Assembly (NCBI RefSeq): GCF_024623725.1 | Contig: NZ_JANKHG010000001.1 | Location: 248,001 to 312,000 of the forward strand | From: Limnobacter parvus | Lineage (GTDB): Bacteria > Pseudomonadota > Gammaproteobacteria > Burkholderiales > Burkholderiaceae_B | Direction: 5' to 3' | Length of the DNA: 64,000 nt | Shown: in pieces, positions 37,016-44,865 of the stretch | Layout of the letters: every line of letters begins with the position of its first letter | Position numbering within the stretch: the stretch's first letter is position 1 | Translations under genes and position numbers: made by a program | The notes under the pieces: model-generated | What the model was told of the DNA's origin: nothing | Seen by the model: the letters and a program-made list of their open reading frames with translations, nothing else | Databases searched by the model: none

Positions 37016-37294
37016 ATGTCTACCGAACACTTGAAACCGAAGAAGCTGCGCAGAAACCTGCGCAGCATGTACCGGGATTTGGTCGCCTTGGGCTTTACAG
37101 GGTCTTATGACCGGGGGGTGCCTTTGCAAGGCAGTGGAAAGATTCCGAGCAGTTCAACGCGCAAAGCGGGCAAGCAGGTCAAACTTCAGATTACCCAGTT
37201 TAAGTTGGCTCACAGCCGGGCCTTTGTGCTTCGGGCTTATGCATTCCGATTCACATTTAATTGCCTGACAATCGCTGATCTCTGCTTGAATTGA
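37016..37294 (+). pseudogene. istA: IS21-family transposase (istA) remnant
   Basis: Residues such as HLKPKKLRRNLRSMYRDLVA followed by LGFTGSYDR match IS21 transposases. A frameshift in the run of G near 37115 moves the next conserved part (AFARQWKDSEQFNAQSG) to another frame. The later segment KLAHSRAFVLRAYA returns to the first frame before the sequence ends. No catalytic core is left. It lies on the opposite strand from the istB remnant at 38360, so the two do not form one intact element. Confidence 0.7.
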
Positions 37295-37311
37295 TTTCCT
37301 GAATCGATTAG

Positions 37312-37341
37312 TTTAATGTTCCGATAAATCGGAGTATTAAA
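37312..37341. promoter_or_regulatory. 30-bp interrupted palindrome before the DUF433 gene
   Basis: TTTAAT-GT-TCCGAT is mirrored by ATCGGA-GT-ATTAAA around a central AA. The ATG of the DUF433 gene is 3 bases downstream. The position and symmetry fit an autoregulatory operator for that antitoxin-like protein, and the inner part could also fold in the mRNA leader. Confidence 0.6.
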
Positions 37342-37344
37342 ATC

Positions 37345-38019
37345 ATGAGTACGTCCAAATATTTATCGATATCGGAGGCTGCATTTGTGTCAGGTTTGGC
37401 TGACCGTGACCTAAACAGAGTAGTTGATGAGAAGTTGGTCCCGAACGAGCTAATCATTCAGGGCAAGAATGGTAGGCGTTTTTCTGCGTTGAGCCTCGCT
37501 TTCGCAAAGTTTTACTTTGAATCTGCACGAATCCTAAGTGCGACGTGCCGCAAAGACATCATCAATCTAGCCCATGGAAATGTTCGAACCCGTGGCAAAC
37601 ACTACAGAATCCCAGATGAGGTTGTGTTTGGGGACAAACGTTGGGAAATTGGAATTGATATGGTGAACGTTGATATCTCGCCTTTTGTACGAAAGGTTTG
37701 GTCGAATCTTCGCCTAGCAGATGCGGCTAAAAGTTTAATTACGCGGGACGAGTCTGTGATGTCAGGCCGCCCGGTATTCAAGGGAACAAGACTTCCGGTA
37801 GACATGATTGTCGATTGCTGGGGATCAGAGTTAAGCATTCAAGAAGTTCAAGAGGCCTACCCGTCCTTAACTGAGAAGCAAATCGATGCTGCGAAGGTCT
37901 ATGTGAAGCTTCACCCCCCTCGTGGGCGTCCTCGTCGCCTGGCGGAAGTAAACCAAGCACTCAAGGTTCGAGCAGGTAACCAAAGTGCGAGAGGAATAAT
38001 GTCGCCCAAAATTGATTAG
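37345..38019 (+). CDS. DUF433 protein, VapB45-like antitoxin without a partner
   Basis: A 224-residue protein. Residues about 10-60 form a helical N-terminal domain (ISEAAFVSGLADRDLNRVVD). Residues about 135-200 are a DUF433 domain (SGRPVFKGTRLPVDMIVDCW and SIQEVQEAYPSLTEKQIDAA). Length and layout resemble the mycobacterial antitoxin VapB45, which pairs with a PIN-type toxin encoded directly downstream. Here the next 340 bases show no PIN-like frame, so the toxin seems lost, possibly through the IS21 rearrangements on either side. Confidence 0.7.
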   Translation: MSTSKYLSISEAAFVSGLADRDLNRVVDEKLVPNELIIQGKNGRRFSALSLAFAKFYFESARILSATCRKDIINLAHGNVRTRGKHYRIPDEVVFGDKRWEIGIDMVNVDISPFVRKVWSNLRLADAAKSLITRDESVMSGRPVFKGTRLPVDMIVDCWGSELSIQEVQEAYPSLTEKQIDAAKVYVKLHPPRGRPRRLAEVNQALKVRAGNQSARGIMSPKID

Positions 38020-38359
38020 CTCTTGAATCGCCTAACAATGATAATTCGCATACAAAAACACCCAACCGAGAATACTATTAGACACACAATTGTTACGCGC
38101 TCCCGAAATCGCTGCTGAGCAGCACACACTGTTTATACGACGAGCGCACGCTTTGTACATTACGGGGCACTTTGGACAACCTAAATTACGTAGATTTTTG
38201 GGATTGTCTATAGGCTTGGTGATCGAGACAGTTCGCGAAGTAAGGAGAGCCACTTACATGAACCTTCGCTGTTACTTTTGCGGCTGTCAACACCAGCACT
38301 GAATGTCCAATTTTCACCAGAATATTTTGTCCACCAATAAACGGTAAATTGTCCTGTTT
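38020..38359. other. Gap without a recognisable gene, includes IS21 end-like DNA
   Basis: A 70-codon plus-strand frame (38090-38302) resembles no family I know. Bases about 38303-38357 contain repeated TGTCC segments (TGTCCAATTTTCACC, TTTTGTCCACC, AATTGTCC) beside the istB remnant, typical of the multi-repeat ends of IS21 elements. No clear RNA gene was seen. Confidence 0.45.
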
Positions 38360-38699
38360 TTAACGGTCTTCAGTGGTCAGTTCGGCAAACATTTCCTCCT
38401 CGGTCAAGTGGGTTTCGGGTTTTCGGTTTTGAGAAGCGCCAAGCAGACCTGCGCAGCGCTTCTCTTTCAAGCGGTAACTTTCACCTTTGATATTCAACGT
38501 GGTCGCGTGGTGTAGCCGTCGGTCCAGGATGGCCGTGGCTAGCACTGGATCAGCAAACACTTCACCCCAATCCACAAAGCTTTTGTTTAAGCTCAGAATA
38601 GTTGATGCTTTCTCATATTGGCGGCTGATGACTCGGAAGAACAAGCTGGCGTCCTCCCGGCTCATCGGCATGTATCCGATTTCATCAAGCACCAGTGGG
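38360..38699 (-). pseudogene. istB: IS21-family helper ATPase (istB) remnant, C-terminal part
   Basis: About 110 codons of the IstB C-terminus: Walker B region LDEIGYMPMSREDASLFFRV, then NKSFVDWGEVFADPVLATAI and GESYRLKEKR. The upstream part with Walker A is missing. The break at about 38699 is exactly where a copy of the transposon left-end DNA starts, so the element was cut by a rearrangement or insertion there. Confidence 0.85.
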
Positions 38700-38745
38700 G
38701 AGGAAGAAAATTTGAAAAGTGAAATTTAAGTCGAAAACCACGCGG
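38700..38745. repeat. Internal copy of transposon left-end DNA
   Basis: This stretch matches 35664-35709 in the same orientation with about 41 of 46 bases identical, including a variant putative TnsB site TTAAGTCGAAAAC (38726-38738). It directly joins the truncated istB. It could be the remnant of an older left end of this element or of a related one. From here to 39022 no gene is visible; that stretch is probably the upstream region of the HipA-like gene. Confidence 0.75.
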
Positions 38746-39022
38746 TAATTGTCGATTGACTCCTCATAATTGTTCATGGATAAATTTTGATACGACCCAA
38801 CACCCTGACTGGGTACGTTTTTATTCAGTACAACAAGCGGCTAGCGGTATGTTTTGACTCAGGTGTTAAAGAAACTGACATGCTCAGGTTGTATGACAAA
38901 AGATGACGCATCTCGGCGATCACCGAGTCGGTCTGTTCGAGAACATGAAAGACCCACCGCAAGTTAGGATCTCCGAACTACGGTAAACTAACCATGTCAG
39001 ATGTAGGCATGAGGTTCTCAAA

Positions 39023-39844
39023 ATGGGAAAAATAGTACAGTTACCGCCGCTCCTACTTCCGGGGATTGGGATAGCGTCGACATCTGGAACTGGTAACCTG
39101 ATCTCAGGCTCCAAGTCTGAGATTTGGCTATGTCCTACGTATGATGCAGAAGGAAAGGGAGCTCCTCTGTATGTAAAGAAGGGGCTAACTGCAAGAGCGA
39201 TAATGGTTGAAATCCTGTGCTCTCAAATTGCCCAAGTATTAACACTACCAGTCCCCCAGCCATATATCGTGACTGCAAAATCTAAGCACGTGGGGGGGAA
39301 AGGGAATTCGAATATTGTCTGCTTCGGCACCTTAGATATGGGTTCGCAATCACTAGCTCGGCCTATTAAATGTCTAAATCAAGTTTTAACACTGCTACAA
39401 AAATTAAAAATTGAAGACATGATTGCAACTTATGACGAATGGATTGCCAATGATGTAAGAAGTCCAAACGATATTCTTTTCAGTCCAGATAACTTGTTAT
39501 ATCTAATTGATCATGAGTCAGCAATTCCACCTAATAAAAGCGCAGATGAACAACTTACTAACTGGTTGGCAGACCGACTTTTAGAAAGCATGAATGATCA
39601 AGAACGAAGAAAACTTCTGAGGCAAATGCATTCTAGAATCGCTGCATTTCAGCGAATCAAATTCACGTCCGCTCCTCTTTCATCAGGATTTATACAAGGA
39701 TCGGGGGAGTTGTATTTAGAGTTAACCAAATTTCTGACTGAAAGATTAACTCATATTCACAGACTTGTATCGCAAAGAATTTTTCCAAATCAGTTACATT
39801 TAAATCTAACAACAACTCAAATCGACGGGGCTGAGCAAGCGTGA
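39023..39844 (+). CDS. HipA-like kinase-fold protein (HipA_2 type)
   Basis: A 273-residue protein with the features of short HipA-like kinases. These are PLYVKKGLTARAIMVEILCS (ATP-contacting Lys and regulatory helix), a catalytic-loop candidate DEWIANDVRSPNDILF (Asp, Arg and Asn spaced as in DRxxxN) and YLIDHESAIPP with the metal-binding Asp. GAGG lies 8 bases before the ATG. The known HipA toxin phosphorylates glutamyl-tRNA synthetase; the target here is unknown. The next gene starts inside its stop codon (GTGA), forming a two-gene cassette. DNA is notably A+T-rich. Confidence 0.65.
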   Translation: MGKIVQLPPLLLPGIGIASTSGTGNLISGSKSEIWLCPTYDAEGKGAPLYVKKGLTARAIMVEILCSQIAQVLTLPVPQPYIVTAKSKHVGGKGNSNIVCFGTLDMGSQSLARPIKCLNQVLTLLQKLKIEDMIATYDEWIANDVRSPNDILFSPDNLLYLIDHESAIPPNKSADEQLTNWLADRLLESMNDQERRKLLRQMHSRIAAFQRIKFTSAPLSSGFIQGSGELYLELTKFLTERLTHIHRLVSQRIFPNQLHLNLTTTQIDGAEQA

Positions 39845-40716
39845 TACCTTTCGAACTTCCTAAGCTAGAAGCGCACTGGTGGCCTGTATTTATGGAAACG
39901 ATACCAGGTAGCGGAGAAAAAATCTCCGTTGCTACGGTTGTTAGAGCTGCATCAGGCCAATCACAGATCAGACAAAGTATTTCACCTAGTTTGATAAGTG
40001 CTCTATTTGGTACCTCCGCAAAAGGGATGTCCTCAATGCTAGCTGCGTCATTAATAGAAATACAACAACAGCTTAACGCAGGTAGGAGAGTAGAGGAGCT
40101 TGAGTTTCCTTTCGGAGGTTTTTTTCTTGGCGCTTGCAAGGAATGTATAGGAAAAGATTTAAATGAAATATTTGATGTGTCCGTTCGACTTTCTACTGCT
40201 TTTGGTCAATCCAATTACGGCGTGAGATCCGAGATAAGTGACTCGTCTAAACTTGCATTTAGAGATTGGGCAGAAAAAATAAAAAAAGATCTATTTAGCT
40301 TAGAAAGCCCAGCCTTATACCATCATGACTTTACGAAAGACTTCAATGTTCCACTAAAAGTCGGCGGAAAATCTATAAAGATTGGTTTCTTAAAAGGTTC
40401 TTACGCGGCTAACTTTGGCGTAATGAGACCAGGTGTTTCCTCATCTGCTGACACAAGATCTCTTAAGGCCAAGGTTTTTGATCTCGAAGCGGTCAATCGA
40501 TCAAACATGTTTTCTGTCTTAAACACTGAATTATTAGTCGGCTGCCCTAACGTCGAAACTCTTTCATATCTTTCAAATAAAGAACGAAATAATTTTATCG
40601 ATTCTTTAGAATTTTTAGAAAAAGAATCTAAAGCTAGACACGTAAGCTTTATTAAATTTGAGTCTCACCTGCAAGCGGCCCACCATCTATCGTCAAAAAT
40701 CTATGTTAAAGCTTAA
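39841..40716 (+). CDS. Unknown partner of the HipA-like protein
   Basis: A 291-residue soluble protein starting at GTG 39841, overlapping the stop of the kinase-like gene. The N-terminus WWPVFMETIPGSGEKISVAT looks like a beta-hairpin entry domain; helical stretches follow (SSMLAASLIEIQQQLNAG and LEFLEKESKARHVSFI). I do not recognise the family. Strict coupling suggests it forms a complex with, or neutralises, the kinase-like protein; it is too long for the DUF3037 partners sometimes seen beside HipA_2 genes. A long-stem hairpin (40716-40724 with 40753-40761) lies after its stop. Confidence 0.55.
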   Translation: MIPFELPKLEAHWWPVFMETIPGSGEKISVATVVRAASGQSQIRQSISPSLISALFGTSAKGMSSMLAASLIEIQQQLNAGRRVEELEFPFGGFFLGACKECIGKDLNEIFDVSVRLSTAFGQSNYGVRSEISDSSKLAFRDWAEKIKKDLFSLESPALYHHDFTKDFNVPLKVGGKSIKIGFLKGSYAANFGVMRPGVSSSADTRSLKAKVFDLEAVNRSNMFSVLNTELLVGCPNVETLSYLSNKERNNFIDSLEFLEKESKARHVSFIKFESHLQAAHHLSSKIYVKA

Positions 40717-40775
40717 ATGATGACATCCGGTTGAACTACCCCGCTGTACTCAGTCATCATTATTGATTTTTTAAC

Positions 40776-41222
40776 TTAATCTTTTTCGAATCGCTCATTT
40801 GTTTCTTTTGCTGAATACGCTCCCCGAAGAAAGGCTGCTAAAGCGGCTAATGCGACTAAAAATCCGAGCAAGAAGGCATAAATTACTATCATTTCAGCTA
40901 GTTGTGCAGCAGAATCAAGCAAATCCGCGCGGGCCTTCAATCCCTTACAAGTACTCACGAGTGCTTGTTCAATTGTGGCGCAACTAACAACGCTAAGTTC
41001 CTCAAAACTTGGCCCAGAAAGGGTTTGAACCTCCTTCATTAGTTCCAACTGGAGTTTTAACAACTCCATAAAACCTGAAGACAAACCAATCAATCCAACG
41101 CTAAAAAAAATTGAACTAGCCAGCATTAGACATCGAGCGCCAGAGAATGAAAATATCAATCTCACCGCTCGCGTCAACGTTTGATCAATAGTTTGCCCGG
41201 TTGCTAGAAAAAACTTGATCAC
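40776..41222 (-). CDS. Small membrane protein, unknown
   Basis: A protein of about 148 residues from GTG 41222, chosen because AAGGA lies 7 bases upstream; the frame itself reaches 41264. Two hydrophobic helices are visible (near residues 30-50 and 110-135, IVIYAFLLGFLVALAALAAF), separated by a soluble stretch with two cysteines (VVSCATIEQALVSTCKGL). I recognise no family. It lies directly behind a terminator that follows the 54-residue gene, so it is probably expressed by read-through or from its own weak promoter. A membrane effector or immunity role is possible but unsupported. Confidence 0.55.
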   Translation of the reverse strand: MIKFFLATGQTIDQTLTRAVRLIFSFSGARCLMLASSIFFSVGLIGLSSGFMELLKLQLELMKEVQTLSGPSFEELSVVSCATIEQALVSTCKGLKARADLLDSAAQLAEMIVIYAFLLGFLVALAALAAFLRGAYSAKETNERFEKD

Positions 41223-41234
41223 AGCGTTTTCCTT

Positions 41235-41260
41235 AAAAAAAGCCCTCGAAACTCGAGGGC
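41235..41260 (-). terminator. Rho-independent terminator (minus strand)
   Basis: GCCCTCGA pairs with TCGAGGGC across a 3-base loop (41242-41260), and on the minus strand the stem is followed by seven T (41241-41235). It ends transcription of the small gene 41268-41432 just before the next gene on the same strand. Confidence 0.85.
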
Positions 41261-41267
41261 CCACAAG

Positions 41268-41432
41268 TTACGCATGCTGCACTAAAACCCAGATGGTTGC
41301 TTGTTGGTTATACGGGGGCATTCTATTACCCCTCGCAATCGGTGCAGTTGTATTGCCATTTTGCGGACGCCAGACTCCACTTTCCGGACAAACCTCACCA
41401 GTTCTAGCTGTTGTACCTATTGGTTTACGCAT
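41268..41432 (-). CDS. 54-residue protein with CPxSGxW motif
   Basis: A short gene with ATG at 41432, AGGAG 8 bases upstream and TAA at 41268-41270, followed at once by a strong terminator. The protein starts MRKPIGTTARTGEVCPESGV. Later it has GNRMPPYNQQATIWVL. CPESGVWRP followed by GxxMPPY recalls small bacterial proteins of unknown function often found near defence or toxin genes. Function unknown, but translation signals and terminator make it a credible gene. Confidence 0.6.
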   Translation of the reverse strand: MRKPIGTTARTGEVCPESGVWRPQNGNTTAPIARGNRMPPYNQQATIWVLVQHA

Positions 41433-41533
41433 CGCAGTTACTCCTGAAGTACCCGATCACATGACCGTGGCGTAATGATATATCTGTACGTTTTCGTAAG
41501 TCAATAAAATTTTTATGCTGCTGTCAGTTGGCA

Positions 41534-41539
41534 TATAAT
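41534..41539 (+). promoter_or_regulatory. -10 box of a probably leaderless transcript
   Basis: A perfect TATAAT ends 7 bases before the ATG at 41547, so transcription would start at or next to the start codon. No ribosome-binding site precedes this ATG. No good -35 is evident. Confidence 0.5.
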
Positions 41540-41546
41540 TCTGCGT

Positions 41547-41885
41547 ATGGATGATTTTGCAAAACGTTTAAGAAAGTACCGGATGGCCAAGAACCTGTCT
41601 CTACAGGCGCTTGCGGAGAAGGTCGGATCGTCAAAAGCTCACATATGGGACTTGGAACAAGGCAAAACCAAGAATCCATCACTCTCTCTTCTGACAAACT
41701 TGTCTAGAGCCCTGGACGTTCCAATAAAGACCTTGGTAGGCGAAGCTAGTGAGACTGAAGCAGATGATGCTCTGGCGCCACTTTTCAGGGATCTTCGTGA
41801 ACTAGAAGACCGGGATATAGAACTAATTAAATCTATGACCGAGCAGCTGAGATCCAGAAAGAATGCAACCAACGTTAACGATTGA
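41547..41885 (+). CDS. XRE-family repressor
   Basis: A 112-residue regulator with an N-terminal helix-turn-helix (RKYRMAKNLSLQALAEKVGS then KAHIWDLEQGKTKNPSLSLL). The acidic C-terminal helix (LEDRDIELIKSMTEQLR) may mediate dimers. It overlaps the ImmA/IrrE-type peptidase gene by 23 bases; in such pairs the peptidase cleaves the repressor to switch the system on. The mRNA looks leaderless. What it controls is unknown; divergent cargo genes are candidates. Confidence 0.82.
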   Translation: MDDFAKRLRKYRMAKNLSLQALAEKVGSSKAHIWDLEQGKTKNPSLSLLTNLSRALDVPIKTLVGEASETEADDALAPLFRDLRELEDRDIELIKSMTEQLRSRKNATNVND

Positions 41886-42711
41886 TCGATGTGAGTTAGC
41901 TGATACAGCGCAACCCGCAAAGTTGGCGGAGCTTCTTTTCTCTCAAATATCAAACCAATTAGAGAACCCTGTTCCGATCAACATAGAAGCATGCGCAGCT
42001 GCGTGTGGAATACTCGAAATTAAAGAACTGGAAACAACCGGTTTTGAAGGTGGATTGATTCAAGACGATACCAAAACGAACGGATTCATCCTAGTCAACC
42101 AAACCTCTCAAACATTTCGAAAACGTTTTACCATTGCCCATGAGCTTGGACACTTCCTCAATTTACGTCATGTAGCGAAGCCCGGACAAACGCAATTAAT
42201 GTGTACAAAAGAGGACATGTCTTTACGCGAGAAAGGTCGAAACAGCGTTTCAGATATGGAAAAAGAGGCAAACGAGTTTGCCTCTCACCTTTTGATGCCA
42301 AAGTCATTTTTGGCGACGCATAGATTAATTCGTCAAACTCCATCACTTCAAAACATTATCGATCTGCAGAACTTGTGCCAAGTTAGTAAGGAGTCAGCCG
42401 CTAGACGCCTTACCGAACTGCATGGAGATCATGTGGCTATTATTTTCTCCAAGAATGGTCGATTTATATACAGCGTGCGGTCTGAAGACTTTCCGTATAT
42501 CAATCTTAAGAAAGATCAGCAGATATTTAGTAAATCACTCACTAAAGAATTTAGTGGTTCGATTGGGGACATTTCAGACCAAGAAGAGACAGACGCTTTT
42601 CTCTGGCTTGACGATAAAGACGCAAGAAACTGGACCATTTGGGAGGAAGTACTTCTTCAGCAAAATGGATACCGCATGACACTGCTACTTGGGGAAGTGG
42701 ATGAGGAATGA
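41863..42711 (+). CDS. ImmA/IrrE-family metallopeptidase
   Basis: A 282-residue protein with the zinc-peptidase motif HELGHFLNLRH (the HExxH-type site) near residue 93 and EKEANEFASHLLMP downstream supplying the third ligand. The C-terminal 100 residues form an extra beta-rich domain. Family members (ImmA, IrrE) cleave partner XRE repressors in response to DNA damage or other signals. The gene overlaps the repressor gene, so regulation of that partner is likely. It converges with the ParS-like gene. Confidence 0.85.
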   Translation: MQPTLTIDRCELADTAQPAKLAELLFSQISNQLENPVPINIEACAAACGILEIKELETTGFEGGLIQDDTKTNGFILVNQTSQTFRKRFTIAHELGHFLNLRHVAKPGQTQLMCTKEDMSLREKGRNSVSDMEKEANEFASHLLMPKSFLATHRLIRQTPSLQNIIDLQNLCQVSKESAARRLTELHGDHVAIIFSKNGRFIYSVRSEDFPYINLKKDQQIFSKSLTKEFSGSIGDISDQEETDAFLWLDDKDARNWTIWEEVLLQQNGYRMTLLLGEVDEE

Positions 42712-42765
42712 CATTGTTGTGGTTTTAAAAAATTAAATATCAAGTCAACACCTATCGAAAAGTCT

Positions 42766-43122
42766 TCATTGATATACCCCGTGCAAAATCGCATTCAGTA
42801 AATTCAACACTGTCCCCTGCCCATCAGGCTCTCCGAGCAACTCTCTGGGTGTCACCCCACCCAAAGCCGGGTTAGGCTCTTCCATCCAACTTGCCAACCA
42901 CCGGCCATGTTGAAAATTCACAGCATCAGGCGAAAGATCCGCAGTCTTAATTGTGTCGAGCATCAATTGAACACCTGAAAGCAAGCTTGAAGCATCGCCC
43001 TTGAATGTTCCTCGCTGTCGCGCCCAATTCAGCGACCCGCTGCTTATCCCCACCCAAGATGAAAGAGTTTTTTGATTTAGCCCCAACTCGGCCGCGAGAT
43101 CAGTGAACTGAGAAAAATGCAT
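42766..43122 (-). CDS. Xre/MbcA/ParS-like antitoxin, no toxin next to it
   Basis: A 118-residue protein from ATG 43122; longer starts run into the upstream gene. The N-terminal helices (LAAELGLNQKTLSSWVGISS) look like an Xre-type DNA-binding part. The C-terminus RWLASWMEEPNPALGGVTPR then ELLGEPDGQGTVLNLLNAIL matches the MbcA/ParS toxin-binding domain (DUF2384). A RES-domain toxin would normally follow, but the next gene downstream is the convergent peptidase. It follows the second tniQ by 31 bases and closes that operon, so it may regulate it. Confidence 0.75.
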   Translation of the reverse strand: MHFSQFTDLAAELGLNQKTLSSWVGISSGSLNWARQRGTFKGDASSLLSGVQLMLDTIKTADLSPDAVNFQHGRWLASWMEEPNPALGGVTPRELLGEPDGQGTVLNLLNAILHGVYQ

Positions 43123-43153
43123 GGTGTGACATCCCGTGTTGTAGATTGGAGCA

Positions 43154-44284
43154 TCAAAGCCCGTCAAATAAATCCAATTGCTTTGGCTGTCGGCCCACCA
43201 TCGGTAGGCGTAAATCCAACCAGTCGGAATCCCACCTGTTAAGCCAACAAAATGAGCGGTAATGGCGCTGGGTAAATTCAAGCCGAGAGGGAGCATCGTT
43301 TTGCTCCAGGTAATTCAAACAAACTTTTCGATGCACCACGCGCACATCTGTATCCGCGCTTTTGTTTACAGTTGCTTGGTGTACTCCCCGATATCCAAAG
43401 ACAGAGACCCACAAAGACTGGTTACTCAAAGCCTCCGTACTTTCATAGAGAATTGCCATTAGCGTCACACTCTCCTCGGACACCGGAGTAAATTGACCCG
43501 ATTTAAGTGAAGATACCAAGCGGCCTATACGCCTTAAGTTCACTTTATCGAGCTGGGCGGGCTCACAGCCCATTAATCGCTGACATAGGAATTTCAAAAG
43601 CATGCGGGCAGCAACTTTCCCGTCATCTTTCAAGCACCCTATGCCATGAATGCCATCCAGTAACATTCCACATAAGTTATCCGACTGACTAGATCCTGCC
43701 TCCATCTGATCCGCCAACAACTTTCTGCGAAATTCAGGAAATGCCATCGATAACGCGAGGGGTGTAACCAGTGTGTCTTCCTGCTTATCAAAATCTGTTA
43801 TGTCGCTGGGAAGATATCCGTAAATATGCAGAGAGGATTTCTTGATCCGCAGTCGCTGCAAACGAACTTCGTGATTAACGCACCAATCGCAAAACTCCAA
43901 CTGATGAGAAACACGCCAGTATGAGAAACCAAACTGCCTCGAATCTTCGTTCCTGCATTTGGGACAAAACAATAGATTTGAGCCACCTGCAAAACTCACT
44001 TCCGCCAACGAGTATTGACCTCTCAAGGGGTCAGCTCTCCTCTCGGCAGGCGAAGGATAATTTACCGAATGCCAATCGTGAATTGATTTTGCATACCGAC
44101 CCAGGTGGGCTTTAAAAAGCCCACCCCAATCCACTTTGGAATCGACGAAGGACGTGCAAACCCCCAAATTGAATTGCTTTTCATACAAGTCGCGGCAATC
44201 GACAACCCCATTTAAGCGGCACACCCGAACCATCAAACTGTATAAGGTTTCATCTGGCAATAGCTTTGGCAGAAACAAGGTCAA
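43154..44284 (-). CDS. tniQ: Second TniQ/TnsD-family protein
   Basis: A 376-residue TniQ-type protein: N-terminal FLPKLLPDETLYSLMVRVCR, then a zinc-binding module with CPKC (107-110), His 127, CDWC (132-135) and H138. TniQ/TnsD proteins bind target DNA and recruit TnsC. The start is TTG at 44284, overlapping the stop of the membrane-protein gene (TTGA). It is separate from the tnsABC-tniQ operon and in the opposite orientation. A second target selector is likely, as in Tn7 relatives with more than one TniQ, but its site is unknown. Confidence 0.82.
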   Translation of the reverse strand: MTLFLPKLLPDETLYSLMVRVCRLNGVVDCRDLYEKQFNLGVCTSFVDSKVDWGGLFKAHLGRYAKSIHDWHSVNYPSPAERRADPLRGQYSLAEVSFAGGSNLLFCPKCRNEDSRQFGFSYWRVSHQLEFCDWCVNHEVRLQRLRIKKSSLHIYGYLPSDITDFDKQEDTLVTPLALSMAFPEFRRKLLADQMEAGSSQSDNLCGMLLDGIHGIGCLKDDGKVAARMLLKFLCQRLMGCEPAQLDKVNLRRIGRLVSSLKSGQFTPVSEESVTLMAILYESTEALSNQSLWVSVFGYRGVHQATVNKSADTDVRVVHRKVCLNYLEQNDAPSRLEFTQRHYRSFCWLNRWDSDWLDLRLPMVGRQPKQLDLFDGL

Positions 44285-44865
44285 CCTTCACAGCTCGACC
44301 TGCGAACCGCCCATCTTTTAACGATTGGCCATGGCTTCACAGTCCCCTCGTACATCCATGCAATTATCGAAAACCATACTGTGGCGATGAGCAACTGAGT
44401 ACCAACGGCTTGAAATGGCGAGATGTGCTCCGAGGGAACTGCACGCAAAAACAAAAACAGATAAACAATCGACAGCAACCCAATGCCGGCAAGCGCAAAG
44501 ACAGGCATCCACTTGTTGACATGCAACCGAATTGCTTCGTTTTGAAGCTGCAAATATCCACCTCGATGCAACCAACGGATTTGGTGATCAGAAGCACCCA
44601 TCTGTTTTTGAAGATCCAACACCTGCTGTCGATTGCTTTTGGGCACCGAAAAACCAAACCGCCTGCGGAAAAATCTCTCGCTGTTAAGTGCCAATTCATC
44701 GATGAGCACTTCATCACCGATGTCCAGAACTGAATCTGAATAGTTTATGGATTCGTAATAGTTATGGCCCGCCACTCGATTGCGTTCGCCGATATTGGTT
44801 TGAAGGGGTCGAGAATTCGCAGAACTATCTAGATGAGCCTGCGCAGTTTTAAAGTCATTCTTCAT
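44281..44865 (-). CDS. Membrane protein with GNR-AG-Y motif, in the second tniQ operon
   Basis: A protein of about 194 residues from ATG 44865. Residues about 20-40 carry NIGERNRVAGHNYYE. A soluble middle part and two hydrophobic helices near the C-terminus follow (MPVFALAGIGLLSIVYLFLF and QLLIATVWFSIIAWMYEG). The motif nearly repeats the C-terminal end of the upstream regulator (NIGSGNRIAGRDYHE). It overlaps that gene by 11 bases and the tniQ start by 4, so all are co-translated. No family is recognised. A membrane protein inside a transposition-targeting operon is unusual. Confidence 0.6.
   Translation of the reverse strand: MKNDFKTAQAHLDSSANSRPLQTNIGERNRVAGHNYYESINYSDSVLDIGDEVLIDELALNSERFFRRRFGFSVPKSNRQQVLDLQKQMGASDHQIRWLHRGGYLQLQNEAIRLHVNKWMPVFALAGIGLLSIVYLFLFLRAVPSEHISPFQAVGTQLLIATVWFSIIAWMYEGTVKPWPIVKRWAVRRSSCEG

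Noticed and set aside
38090..38302. 70-codon frame downstream of the DUF433 gene as its toxin
   Set aside because: No PIN or DUF5615-like acidic residues; no ribosome-binding site; lies beside IS21 end repeats.
37016..38699. One intact IS21 element formed by istA and istB
   Set aside because: The two remnants lie on opposite strands, are both truncated, and are separated by the DUF433 gene.
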